Shown here piece by piece: positions 33,687 through 44,336 of a stretch of 64,000 nt of DNA. Within the stretch, counting starts at the first letter, position 1. Every line of letters starts with the position of its first letter. This DNA comes from Gymnothorax reevesii. Lineage: Eukaryota; Chordata; Actinopteri; Anguilliformes; Muraenidae. The DNA lies in contig CM056573.1 in the NCBI GenBank assembly GCA_029721435.1, positions 122,661,447-122,725,446 on the forward strand, read 5' to 3'. The position numbers and the translations under genes are program-made. Under the pieces are notes generated by a model, which ran no database searches, had not been told where the DNA came from, and saw nothing but the letters and a program-made list of their open reading frames with translations.

Positions 33687-34115
33687 TCACCTTTTATACT
33701 ACATTGGCGGAATATCTTGTTGATTTTTTAAGAAGGTTTTGATGCCTATATTGTGATGCACTTTGGTATCTAAAGATGTATGTTTCTTTTTACGTACAAT
33801 TTTCACAATATAGTGGGTGGCTCTACTTTTTTGGTGTAACTATACCTATTTGCTCCTTTTGTGTCTATGTGATATATGTTTGAATTTTGAATTTGAATTT
33901 TTAGTCTCCTTCCTTATTGGAGATTATAATTAATCCTGTCATCTTATTGGCGGGGATAATGTATAAATATGGGTGTGTACCCCCCCCCCCTTTTTGAGAA
34001 TTGCTGACCAGACGAAGATCCAAGTCGGATCGAAACGTTGTCATTTTATAATTAATAAAGTTTTCTTTGGTGGCTTGGAGTAAGTGTGCAGGCATCTTCT
34101 CCTTTCTTCATTTAC
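33619..34115 (+). repeat. Right arm (native 3' end) of the PLE
   Basis: It contains the last codons, the 3' UTR with a C tract at about 33981-33990, the hammerhead-like motif, and AATAAAG near 34053. It pairs with 31358-31854. Confidence 0.92.
34008..34042 (+). ncRNA. Hammerhead-ribozyme-like motif in the PLE 3' region
   Basis: CAGACGA is followed by a 5-bp stem GATCC-aagtc-GGATC, then GAAAC-GTT-GTC, the layout of the minimal hammerheads reported in PLEs. The first box differs from the CUGANGA consensus by U to A, which should weaken or abolish cleavage. The inverted copy is at 31431-31465. Confidence 0.45.
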
Positions 34116-34132
34116 GTATTCTTGTATTGCAA
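34116..34132 (+). repeat. 17-bp target-site duplication, right copy
   Basis: Identical to 31283-31299. Confidence 0.9.
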
Positions 34133-34569
34133 CCAGAATTTGGAGAAGATTGGAGAATGGCCCCATACCGAAAATGCAATTTATAATTCGGAGGTGAATT
34201 GCTATGTTTACATGCCGGTGAGAATTAGCTTTCAAAGCGGTGTTCTTGAAGTGTCAAACTGGCTCTCCAGAATAAAGTTCAGCCACTAAATCAAGTGATA
34301 AGGATCTATTTTTCCTGGATTTAGGCATTTAGTTGGTCAGATTAGCGCTATTTTAGCGCACATGAGCGACATTTTGTGTATGAATTTTTGCCGTTTGAGG
34401 CTGGTTTTCCTGGCTGTGAGACCACAAAATTGATTTTCTCGGAAAATAAAGACTTCGGAAAATAAAGACTAAAACCTTATTTGGGGCATCAATATCTACC
34501 AAACCAAAAAAATCAAGGAATATTGATTTTCAAGCTGTGGCCTGACCAAGTCTGGTATTTGCTGACATT
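34133..34569. other. Right flank of the PLE
   Basis: The first 157 bases continue an open frame ending at the stop 34287-34289. The rest is unassigned. Confidence 0.4.
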
Positions 34570-35216
34570 GGCTCTTAAATTTTAATTAGACAAAGATAAC
34601 TTAGGTAAATACAAAATGCAGTTTTTAAATGATGATTTCATTTGAGGGAAAATGCTATCCAGACCTACCTGGCCTGTGAAAAGTAACTGCCCCCTAAACC
34701 TAATAATTGCAGTTGTTGTTGCCGAGGGTGGTACAACCAATCTTTCACATTTCAGTGGAGGAATTTTAGTCCACTCTTCTTTGCAGAATGGTTTTAATTC
34801 AGCCACATTGGAAGGTTTTCAAGCAGGAACGGCCTGTTAAAGGCCATTCAGAGGTGGACATGCTGGTGTTTTGGATCATTGTCCTGCCGCATAACCCAAG
34901 TGCGCTTGAGCTCGAGGTTGCAAACAGATGGTCGGACATTCTCTTCAGGATTTTCTAGAGAGCAGAATTTAAGGTTCCATCAATTACGGCAAGTTGTCCC
35001 AGTCCTGAGGCAGCACAAGAGCCCCAGACCATCACACTACAACCACGTTTTACTGTTGGTATGAAGTCCTGAGTTAGTTTTACACCAGATGTACGGACAC
35101 CTTCCAAAAATGAACTTTTGCCTCGTCAGTCCTCAAAATATTTTCCCATAAGTCTTGGGGAACAGCTGTCAATTTGGCAGGCTGGCCAATCCTAGGAAGG
35201 TTCACCACTGTTGATA
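34570..35216 (-). mobile_element. Tc1-like element, left half (family A), split by later insertions
   Basis: The sequence from the leader (agacaaagataactt) through the antisense C-terminal and central transposase matches fish Tc1 family A, to which the copy at 3130-3994 also belongs. It stops abruptly at ggttcaccactgtt. The terminal inverted repeat is missing or too diverged to see. The continuation, after a gap of about 35 bp, is at 51446. Confidence 0.8.
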
Positions 35217-35600
35217 TTTTTTATTGATATTGACATTTTTATTTGCTTTCACTTTCACAACAAATCATGTTACTGAAAGACTTGAAGCAAAATACATTGT
35301 AAACATAGCTCAATGACATAACGTTGATTAAAATATATTGACCATGCATGCATTAACAAAGTGAATATATGCACACATACAGAAAAGAAAAAAAGAAGGT
35401 CATAGTATACTAAATCTTTGCTGAAGTATGTACGCATAGCGAAAGCGGATAGTGAGGATCAACCAATACATCTATTTAATCCATATACACAGACACGCAA
35501 CACAAATAGGACAGGGAGGATTCAAACATGAATGGAGGAAATATTAAAAAAGACAAGGAAGAGGAAGTGCAAAGTGAGAGGAGAGAATGACAGTTTTTAT

Positions 35601-35703
35601 TACCCCTCAGCCCAAAGGCTGACGGGGTATCGCTATCCTTCGTGTGGTTGGGCGGGCGAGCGGGCGTGCGTCTCCAAAAACTTCGGCATCGGGCTGAGGG
35701 GTA
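35601..35703. mobile_element. 103-bp palindromic MITE-like insert
   Basis: It begins TACCCCTCAGCCC and ends with the exact reverse complement. The G/C-rich interior differs sharply from the AT-rich LINE 3' UTR around it. Confidence 0.55.
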
Positions 35704-35816
35704 TTCTGTGCATTGCACGCCTATTTTTTTTTCTCCTCTTTTCCCCTTCCCTTGCGAGAAGGAAAACGGTATGCTGAAAAAGGAGAGAGAAGAAAAAAAA
35801 CTTGACCCCAGAAGTA

Positions 35817-36470
35817 TCAAATAAGATAGCTGTCTAGTACAAGCCTCTTCATTTTCCTTTTGAAACTAAATGAACTGACAGATTGTTTTATAGTTTTATC
35901 CAAGTTGTTCCAATACTTTGGCCCAACAGAAGTGTTAGTTTTTTGTGCAAAAACTGTTCTTGAACGGGGGTGACAAAAGTGTCCATAGAGTACTTGTCTT
36001 GTAGGATATTGATGTCTTTCACTGGTTCTGGTGAACATGGAGGTAATTGCTTGTGGAAGCTCATTTTTTGATAATTGACCCATAAAGTAAGCTACATTCA
36101 ACTCAGACAAGTCACGTATTTTGAGGATTTTTGTTTTATAAAAAAGTGGGTTTGTTTGGGACAAATAATGAGCATTATTTATTATTCTAACTACTCGATT
36201 TTGTAACAATAGTATTCTATCAGTATGTCGCTTTGATGAGTTACCCCAAGAAAGAATTCCATAGGCAATGTTAGGTAAAACTACTGTTGAATATAGTGTG
36301 GTAAGAATATAGGGAGGAAAGTGTGATTTTAGTTTATTTATAACTCCAATATTTCTTGAAATTACCCTACAAATATAATCTATATGAGTTCTCCATGAAA
36401 ATTTCTGATCAATGTATAATCCAAGAAACCTTACAGATTCTGCGTGGGCTAAGTTCACAATATCAATCAT
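35817..36470 (-). pseudogene. LINE ORF2 C-terminal region
   Basis: 217 open codons. It starts within the RT thumb (ESVRFLGLYIDQKFSWRTHIDYICRVISRNIGVINKL), which follows the usual hydrophobic strand. Next come PNIAYGILSWGN, ILLLQNRVVRIINNAHY and a C-terminal GPKYWNNL block typical of jockey/CR1-type ORF2 ends. It ends at TAA 35817-35819. It is undamaged in itself but cut off from the rest by the Tc1-like insert. Confidence 0.85.
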
Positions 36471-36668
36471 AATATTTTCTTGAGGGTTGAAAGGGTGTTA
36501 CTAAAAAGCATTACAACTCACTCAACATTATTACTCACTCAAAATAAAAAATCACACTCGTTTGGAGGTTGATAAGTTAAACATACAAGAAATGAGGTTT
36601 CAAATAATGATTTTATTTAATTCTGTACTGATTAAAGATGGTGTATCATAAAAATAATGTCCATAATG

Positions 36669-37049
36669 TTACCAGTTCCACCAGAAATGCCACGGAAATG
36701 TCCAAAAGTAAAAATAAGTTACAACTTGAAGAAGAGCAGTGCGCAGGCGATTACGTATGGTTTGGGCAGTCACACAACCTCTAAACAACTCATTCCTAGT
36801 GGACGTTGCAGTGACAAATCGATTATGCAAATGACGTAAGACAATTTGTTGGTCTTCTGCTTTTGACGTCACACGTGGGCATCCAGAACAAGGTCGGTCA
36901 GCTGTGGTGCCAGTTTGTTGGAGACGTGTCCGAAGATCATGGATAGTCCGTCGACTGCATCCCATAACCCTTGCAATGTTAGTGACGGACGTTTCAGTAT
37001 TTAGCATGCCAATGGCGCGTTCACGCTGAATGTTTGACAGCCATGACAT
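36669..37049 (-). pseudogene. Tc1-like transposase N-terminal remnant inserted in the LINE
   Basis: Reads MSWLSNIQRERAIGMLNTETSVTNIARVMGCSRRTIHDL, then GCPRVTSKAEDQQIVLRHLHNRF and TAQTIRNRLR, a Tc1-type pair of HTH domains. After about 110 residues it runs into unrelated sequence. The catalytic region is absent. Ends of the insert lie roughly at 36480 and 37236; no clear inverted repeat was found. Confidence 0.75.
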
Positions 37050-37239
37050 TGAAAATCAATGAATAATTAACTGTAAAAACTTGTTTTTCTGAGATGTCCC
37101 TCTAACGTGCTAACGTGAGCTCAGTTGCACATCTCTCATGTGGTCACGTGACTAGGAACACGAGAAAACATGGCTTTAGCTTAAAGTACGCTCGCACGTG
37201 CTACGTACCTGTGCACGTCGGAGTTGATGAGTGTCATGA

Positions 37240-37553
37240 TGTCTTTGACAACGCATTTACCCCTAGTGATAATAAAAACTCTTTTATTAAAAGTTTCAAG
37301 AAAATATTTACAAATTTATGAGTGTGAAGTTTCTTTTTTGACTCAATATAGTTCGTTTTTTGAATGTTTAGTGAGAGTTTGTTCCCTTGTATCCAATCAT
37401 GGACTTTTTTAAATTCAAAATGGACTACATTACACAAATACTGTGGTTTTCAGTGAGTAAAAAATAAGTTAGAATCATCTGCAAAGAGAATATATGACAA
37501 ATATTGTGATGAGTGCGGAAAATCATTCATGTATAAAAGAAACAAGAGGGGGC
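37240..37553 (-). pseudogene. LINE RT segment carrying the FADD motif
   Basis: On the minus strand about 37500-37470 reads HILFADDSNLFFTH, the RT catalytic motif C (ADD). Then VVHFEFKKVHDWIQGNKLSLNIQKTNYI follows, to about 37340. The downstream part is lost in the Tc1-like insert. Confidence 0.8.
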
Positions 37554-37718
37554 GAGTAAAGAGCCCTGGGGTACTCCACAGGGGCAGAGTAAAGAGCCCT
37601 GGGGTACTCCACAGTGGCCGAGTAAAGAGCCCTGGGGTACTCCACAGGGGCCGAGTAAAGAGCCCTGCAGTACTCTACAGGGGCCGAGTAAAGAGCCCTG
37701 CTGTACTCCACAGGTAAC
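37554..37718 (-). repeat. 33-bp minisatellite made from RT motif B codons (5 units)
   Basis: Units start at 37554, 37587, 37620, 37653 and 37686, exactly 33 bp apart. On the minus strand each unit encodes GVPQGSLLGPC or a variant, which is the VPQGS motif B of the LINE RT. Since 33 is a multiple of 3, the expansion keeps the frame. Confidence 0.93.
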
Positions 37719-38577
37719 TGGTCTCATACCTGATTCACAGCCATTAACTAAAACTATCGGTCAAATAACTTCTGAACCACCTTCAGGCTTCCCCTTGCAC
37801 TCCATAATACGAAAGTTTATACAACAATATCTTATCATTAATTGTGTCAAAGGCTTTGGAAAAGTCTTGGAAGATTCCAATTGTGTGCAGGTGGTTATCA
37901 ATTGCCTGGGCAACTGTATTGACAAGTATGAGTGAGGCATATGTAGTTGTATGATTCTCACGAAAACCAAATTGGGAATTGCTGAGTAAATTACATTGAG
38001 TTATGAATTTCACAAGACCAGTATGAGTAACTTTCTCTAGTATTTTAGAAAAAGAAGTAAGTAATGATATTGGCCTATAGTTTCCTAATTGATGTGGGTC
38101 CCCTTTCTTGAATAGCGGAATAACTTTGGCTATTTTCATTTTTAATGGTACAGTGCCATGTAGCAAGGACAAATTTAAGATGTGTGTAAGAGGAGTGACA
38201 ATTTCCAAAATAATTTGTTTCAAGAGGCCATTTATGATTCCATATATCCTCCACTTTGTCTTTAATTTTTCAACTATGTCAATTACTTCAGCTTCTGAAA
38301 CAGGAGAAAAAACACAATGATTTCCGGTTAGGATTTTGAAGATAAGCATAAAATGGCATCTGTGACTCTAGGATATTGTGAGCAAGATTTTGGCCAATGT
38401 TTACAAAGGATTTATTACAGCACTCAGCAATTTCAGCAGGATCAGTAACAAGTATATTTCCATTTCTAATCTCATGTACAATGGGTTGTTTACTTGCTTT
38501 GTTAAGCATATCATTTATTATTTTCCAAGTAGCAATAATATCGTTTTTATGAGTTTCAAACTGAAATAATAATCTCT
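37719..38577 (-). pseudogene. LINE RT fingers and palm
   Basis: Two overlapping frames: 38509-38288 (CCNKSFVNIGQNLA) and 38349-37783. The latter contains KVIPLFKKGDPHQLGNYRPISLL, LSNSQFGFRENHTTTYA, and motif A GIFQDFSKAFDTINDKILL with catalytic Asp. A frameshift near 38300 and a stop at 37783 break it. Confidence 0.88.
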
Positions 38578-39020
38578 TTTAGCTCGACGTAATAAAGTGG
38601 TCAAAACATTCCTATATTTTGTATACTTTTGCTTAGACTGTTCGGTTGCTTTCACTTACTGCTGATAAAAAAGACGATTTTTCCTACCGATGGATCTTAA
38701 CAATGACTTGATTAACCAAACTGACCGTGGAGTTTTCTTGTGGTGTAATCTACAGAAACTACTTTCACATGGTATTTCTCTGTCATAGTAGAAGCAAAAT
38801 TTTTGTTTTTATAAAACAAAGTTAATTTTGATCAAACTTTTCTAATAATCAGATTTGGCATGCAGTAATAAAGTCTTCCTGGGAAGATTGAGGCGATCAG
38901 TAAATGATGCCAACTATTATGTTTTTTCTTCCAGGGCATACAATTTCAGCAAAAATACTTTCAATAGAGTTTAACATGTAATTCATTTCTGGTCTTAATT
39001 CATGTTTATAATGGGAAGAG
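38578..39020 (-). pseudogene. LINE endonuclease-to-RT linker
   Basis: The minus strand near 39000-38880 reads HYKHELRPEMNYMLNSIESIFAEIV and NIIVGIIYRSP, an endonuclease strand pattern. Many stops follow between 38880 and 38580. Confidence 0.7.
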
Positions 39021-39027
39021 ATATATA

Positions 39028-40657
39028 CAGGTGCTGGTCAACGAATTAGAATAATTTGAAATGGTGCAATCGTAAAATTTTAAAATGCATTTTTTGTGCA
39101 GAAAGCAAATCAGGTGTTCACCCCACCTGTCCTACTTGTTAGAGTAATCACAGAACTCGCTACGTTTAAAAAATTTGCTCAGCTGTGCTTTCCAAAAGGC
39201 CCATTTAGGCCATTTAACTGTGACACTGTTGTTTCATTGAATTAGAATAATGGAAAAACCGTCTTACTGAATTAGAATAATTTTTATTATAATTAGAATC
39301 ATCACTTTCTCAGTATTTTGTGGCTGCCCCCTTGGCTTGCATGACTGCCTGAAGTCTCCGCGGCATCGATTTGACCAGCTTGTCGCAAGTTTCTGCACTC
39401 ACTGCTTCCCAGGCAGTGGCGATGTTCTGCTTCAGTTGGTCTAGCGTAGTCGGCCTTCTGGCGCGAATTTTCCGCTTGGCGATGGCCCAAAGGTTTTCAA
39501 TGGCATTGAGGTCAGGCTAGTTGGCCGGCCATGCCAAAACTTCAAGCTGTTTTTTGGCGAACCAATCTTTGGTCGACTTTGGTGCATGAGCCAGTGCAAG
39601 ATCCTGTTGAAATATGAGGTCTTCTTCGCCGAACTGTTCCTCAACAATCTGAATCAGGAACGTTTCCAGAACATGTTGGTATACGGCAGCATTGTCAGTC
39701 TTCTTGAGGAAGCAGAGTTTCCCTACACCCCGAGCGGACATGCCTACCCAGACCATAACGCTCTGGGGAAACTTGACGGATCTTTTCACGGCCTCGTGGT
39801 TGTAGGTTTCGCCACCACGACGCCAGATACGAGGACCTTGGTCACCGAAGGAGATGCAAAAGCGTAATTCGTCACTGAAGACCACTTTCTGTCAGTCTTC
39901 AGCAGTCCATTCGCCGTGTTCTTTGGCCCACTTCAGCCGTTTCTCCATTTGTTTCTTGTTCAGCATTGGTTTTAATGTTAGAACGCGAGATTTGAAGCCG
40001 AGTTCGCGCAGACGACAAAAAGTGGTTGATCTCAAGACGTTAGTGCTGGTCTGCTCGTTCCACAAGTCGCTGAGCTCGGAAGTGAACTTGAACCAGTTGC
40101 TGACTGCGATCTTTCTCAGCTGCTTGTTGTCGCAAGCAGAAGTTTTTCAGACGCCGGAACAGTTGGTGTGCTTGCTGCTGTCTTTCTTGAGAGCTTTGCA
40201 GATGGAAGACTGGCTGATGCCGAGCTGCTCAGCAATTTTAGTTTGGGTCAAGCCTTGTTGGCGAAGGGTTGAATTTGAGCCACTATTCCGGTTGAGAGGT
40301 CGCGCTGCTGACCCATGATTGAATTTACTACTTAGAAATTCTACTCAACCCTGACTTTATACTGCACAGTGAACACTCATCACAGAAAACAAAAATTCAA
40401 GCACTTATTCTAATTCAATTAAATGACTTATGAATTATTCTAATTCGATAAAACAACAGTGTCACAGTTAAATGGCCTGAATGGGCCTTTTGGAAAGCTC
40501 AGCAGAGCAAATTTTTTACAGGTAGCGAGTTCTGTGATTACTCTAAGAAGTAGGACAGGCACGGTGAACACCTGATTTGATTTCTGCACAAAAAATGCAT
40601 TAAAAAAATGTAAAGATTGCTCTATTTCAAATTATTCTAATTCGTTGACCAGCACCT
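39028..40657 (-). mobile_element. Tc1-like element with about 220-bp inverted repeats, copy 2 (family D)
   Basis: It has the same ends as 16440-18062. TA duplications are at 39026-39027 and 40658-40659. Length is 1630 bp. It is inserted in the LINE endonuclease region, with its transposase on the minus strand. Confidence 0.95.
39310..40316 (-). pseudogene. Tc1-like DD34E transposase pseudogene, copy 2
   Basis: Starts ATG 40316 (MGQQRDLNRN) and ends KY-stop at 39310. It has DELRFCISFGDQGPR with the first Asp near 39875, FQQDLALAHAP with the second Asp near 39600, and the region of the third acid near 39490. Here the SPDLN-IEN reading is disturbed by a stop and shift near 39520. The longest open piece is 39885-39517. 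The second Asp is followed by Leu instead of Asn, as in copy 1. Confidence 0.88.
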
Positions 40658-40659
40658 GT

Positions 40660-40880
40660 AGAGCTACTCCTCCAGCTATCTTGCTGATTCTGTTATTTAC
40701 AACTAAGACATATTTGAAGTTGGATCATCAGTTAACCAATCACATAGACCAATTACTGAAAACTTGTATGTGAGATTTTCATTGAAAGACTTAAGCTGTT
40801 CAAAATGTCGATTGAGACTTCTAATGTTATAGTGAAAGACAGAAATTCTCTTTAAATAATAATGACGAGTATTAGATTAC
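40660..40880 (-). pseudogene. LINE endonuclease N-terminal piece
   Basis: On the minus strand reads VFHYNIRSLNRHFEQLKSFNENL, then KFSVIGLCDWLT, the opening of an apurinic endonuclease domain; the family has GLTETWL, so the catalytic Glu region has changed. It joins the 49935-49727 piece across the 8.8-kb insertion. Confidence 0.8.
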
Positions 40881-42321
40881 TAGGGATGTAACGATGCTGA
40901 GTCAATGTTTTTTTAAAGCATAGTAACACCACCTGCTACCATGGGGCAAACACCCAAGCTTTCCCTTTTCCTTTATTAACCCCAAGCTGTCCTGAACGAA
41001 AGTGCTTGACATCAAAGGGCATGGGAAATGCTTCCGGAAAAAACTTCACGTCAGTATTTTTCGGCTAGAGGAGCTAAGCAAAGGAAAACAAAATCGTCAT
41101 CCTGTCAACCAATTAGGCAACTCTAAGAAACATATTTTATTATTTTGCTTGATTAGCAATCAAATGGTGGATTCGTTTACTCCTTAAGTTGAATGGGTAG
41201 AGCTGTTTATTAAGACAACATGTTTGATTGCTGCATTTTGAAATTTAAATGGGCATAGAACAGCACTGCTTGAACACGATTGCCATTGCCACGGCATTTC
41301 GTGCGACTGTGATAATTTATATCTCACGTTCACGCTTCATCCACTTTTCAGAATGTTTTCCACCTTGTGTATTTTTTAGATGCTTAAACTCCGGGTCGAT
41401 CTGATAACAAATCTGTTTTAAATTAATCTTGGATAATGTTCTAAAATGCTGCAATGAGAGATGTAATTCAGAGGAAGATTTTTTCTGATTATTGAAATTG
41501 CCATTCTTTCAATCTAACACAGTAGTCCAGTTAGGTTTGTCTGCTTTTCATCATCACATCTTAATCGTTATAGGCTACTGGCTAAATACCTTGATTGTTA
41601 TTTATGCCAAGTACACGGGAGCAGATTTAGGGAAGGGCGGAGCACCTGCAATTAGCGAAATCTAAACTCAGGCTTCTTCCCGACGGCATTTTAAATAGTT
41701 TCAAGCCGCTCCAGGTGTGTATGTTTCAAGAAATAACACGCGACTGCCTACACACCCCATGGGCTCTAATTTCTTGGCGCAGCACAGGTGGCGTAGCTTG
41801 ACGCAGCCCACGCAGTGATAATTTCGTCCGGCACAGCCCGCGCAGTGGTGATTTCGTGAAGTGCAACACCGAGCGCAACCTTTGGTTGACGAACGTGCGC
41901 CGAGATGGGTGTGGCGGCTTAGTAGGGGGAGGTGTCACATATTCATCAAGACACAGTGACAGTTTCGTAGAAAAAGTCTCCGCTGAAGTTGCGCAGAAAA
42001 CTTGCCAGCTCCAACCTGGTTTACTTTCTGTGCAGTGGTAATTTGGCTGACCGGCGCACACATGGAAACCTCACAGGCAGGTTTCCAGAATGTCAGGCAC
42101 ATTTCAATGCAATAAATAATTACAGCAAACACTATTTCATGTAACTATCTGAATCAGAACATAAATTATAGTATCTATATCGATTGTCCTGATGTCAGAT
42201 TAAAGGCGTAATGGAAACTCGACCTGTCTTAATCAACGGAGTTGAATCTGTGATACAAACTAACGACTTCACATCTTTCTCAGCCAACCACATTTATAAT
42301 TATTGCGTTCTATGCTCAGTA

Positions 42322-43126
42322 AAGCCGATTGCGTACTGGACGCGAATTTTTTGCACGAATGATTACAGTCAAAGTCAATGCAAAGACGCAAATACACGTG
42401 TCTGTTTATTCTTCCGTTTTCTTCCAGACTGCATTCTTTATTCGGTCTTTCTTTTGAAAATTAGTCAGATGGATCGAACAGATTCACGCTTTATTTCCAC
42501 ACCAGAGATAAAATAGGCTTAAAATAAATAAACAAAATAGTGCTTTTAGTCAGTGCCCAAATCAATTCCATCACCATTGACATTGCGAATTAAATATCGC
42601 ATGCACGATCGAGAATGTCCGACGCAAAATGCTCCATGTCCAGCAGCCAGCAAAAAGTGAAAATAAATACAGTAGAGAACAGATTTATGACAAAATAAAG
42701 AATATAACACCAACAAACAGAACATCCAAAAAAGATGGTGAGCAAAAGATTAAATCGTAGTGTTCATTGGATGTTCTGTTTGTGGTTAAAATGTTTCTTT
42801 TTTATTCTATATTTCATTATCAATCTGTTCTAATCTTTTTTGGCTGTCAGACACAGAGTATTTCACATTTAATGTTCGACAGGCATTGTACATTGTACCG
42901 CGCCAAATGTCGACTCACTTTATTGAGCAGAGCTTAAACAGAACCATTGGTTGAAATTCTCGGTACTCATCTAGAAGAACTGAGCCCTCTTATCAAAACT
43001 TTCACGCTTAATATCTAAAAGATTCAGTAGATTTGAAGAAATTAAAAACAATAATCGACTGTCGGACACGAGCAACGCAATCTGTCATGCGAAAAATTTG
43101 TTTTGCGTCCAGTGTGCAGGCGGCTT
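42322..43126. mobile_element. MITE-family element related to 18715-18864, longer form
   Basis: Ends aagccgattgcgtactggacgcgaa and the complement of ttttgcgtccagtgtgcaggcggctt match the ends of the 150-bp MITE. The 805-bp interior is unrelated to the short form, and its frames have no recognised domain. Confidence 0.65.
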
Positions 43127-44084
43127 AATACTACTGTCATTGTCACTTAGGTTTTGTCGTTTTTAGTGGGGAAAAGGAATACAGCCTGATTGCTATGATC
43201 TCGTACTGAGTTAAGATCACATATTGAAAATAAATGTGTAATGTATCTTGCATTCTTGTCCATGCATGTAATTGACAAAATTTTACGCAGCAACAGGGTA
43301 TAATAGAAACACGTTTCTCTTCCCAATGATGCAGGCAGGAGAAATAAATCAGCAAGTTTCAATGATCTGACGTAGTTTTTGTTTTGAAATTCCATTCGCT
43401 AATGGTCATATTCCAGAATGCGGCATATTCGTAATGCTTAATGTAGACGTAAGCGGTGCAGAAAACAAGCCTGAATTAGCTAAGTAAAATGCAACATTAA
43501 GGCATCGTGCAGATATAGGACAGAGGCTTCTTGATTTCAACACTTTAAAGGTGCGGAGAGGAGCTCATTTTATTGGTGAAGAGTTGACTCGGCTGTGTTA
43601 AACTCACTTAAGCCTTTTCTCCTCTCTCTTTGTTACTTGCCCCGGAAGGAAGGACAGAGGTGGGACAGAGGAGTACTTGCGCCAGGCTATGCCGGGCACG
43701 AAATTGCAACATACGCCTGGACACACCCCGTTGGCGCGGCGCACCCCGCATTCGCCGCGCCTGCACCTGGTCTACAAATTTAGAGTTTTATTTTCAGATT
43801 GCCCTGGATTTCAAGCATCTAAAATATACACAAGGTGGAAAACATTAAAGCAGATGAAACGTCAATGTGAGCTATAAATGACCACAATCACACGAAATTG
43901 TCAGACGCGTTCTTGCAAATCTATGGCTATTTAACTTTCAGGATGCAGCAATCAAACATGCTGTCTTAATAAAAAGCTCTACTCATTCAGCAAAGTAAAA
44001 AAAGCGAATCGCCTGTTTGATTGCTAATTGAGCAAAGTAAACAGGGACAAGATTAGAGTAACCCTAATTGCTTAAAAGGAGACA
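43127..44084. other. Interior of the 8.8-kb element
   Basis: Non-coding by eye. Parts of 40980-41720 and 43960-44060 are related to 54240-54840, showing another copy of the same family. Confidence 0.5.
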
Positions 44085-44104
44085 ACCCCGGCGAAAAGAA
44101 GTTT

Positions 44105-44336
44105 ATGAACTTGTGGAGTTCAAGAACAGTTCTTGAACTGTTCTTGAACAGAGCTCTTGAACTACTAGTTCATGAACTGTTCTAGAACTAAAGTTCATGA
44201 ACATTAAAAGTTATTGAACTGTTCTTGAAATAATGTTCATGAACATAAAAGTTCTTGAACTGTTCTTAAACCAATGTTCAAGAACTCCTTGTTCTTGAAC
44301 TTTCCTTAGTCAGTTCTTTAAAAAAAAACAGTTCAA
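44105..44336. repeat. Cluster of GTTCTTGAAC-type palindromes
   Basis: About a dozen imperfect copies of GTTCTTGAACTGTTC or GTTCATGAAC in some 230 bp, spaced irregularly. Related clusters occur at 47765-47800 and 49400-49505. Confidence 0.85.

Larger units (their letters stand above)
31300..34115 (+). mobile_element. 5'-truncated Penelope-like element with inverted arms
   Basis: Flanked by a perfect 17-bp direct repeat. The right part is an ordinary PLE 3' end. The left part (31358-31854) is an inverted copy of the last 497 bp (33619-34115), joined head-on to the truncated coding region. A further 58 bp (31300-31357) lies outside the matched arm. Such inverted 5' joins are known for PLEs and for twin-primed LINEs. 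The arms differ at only a few positions by eye, so the insertion is recent. Confidence 0.93.

Noticed and set aside
35532..35824. Overlapping frames on both strands near 35.5-35.8 kb
   Set aside because: They cover a small GC-rich palindromic insert and LINE 3' UTR; no protein motif is present.
37554..37718. CRISPR-like array
   Set aside because: Units are contiguous with no unique spacers, and the genome is eukaryotic.
37523..37727. Repetitive 60-codon proteins in three frames
   Set aside because: They are the 33-bp minisatellite read in each frame, not genes.
44105..44336. Heat-shock element array
   Set aside because: GAA and TTC words are spaced 2 and 3 bases alternately and not in the regular 5-bp phase a heat-shock element needs.
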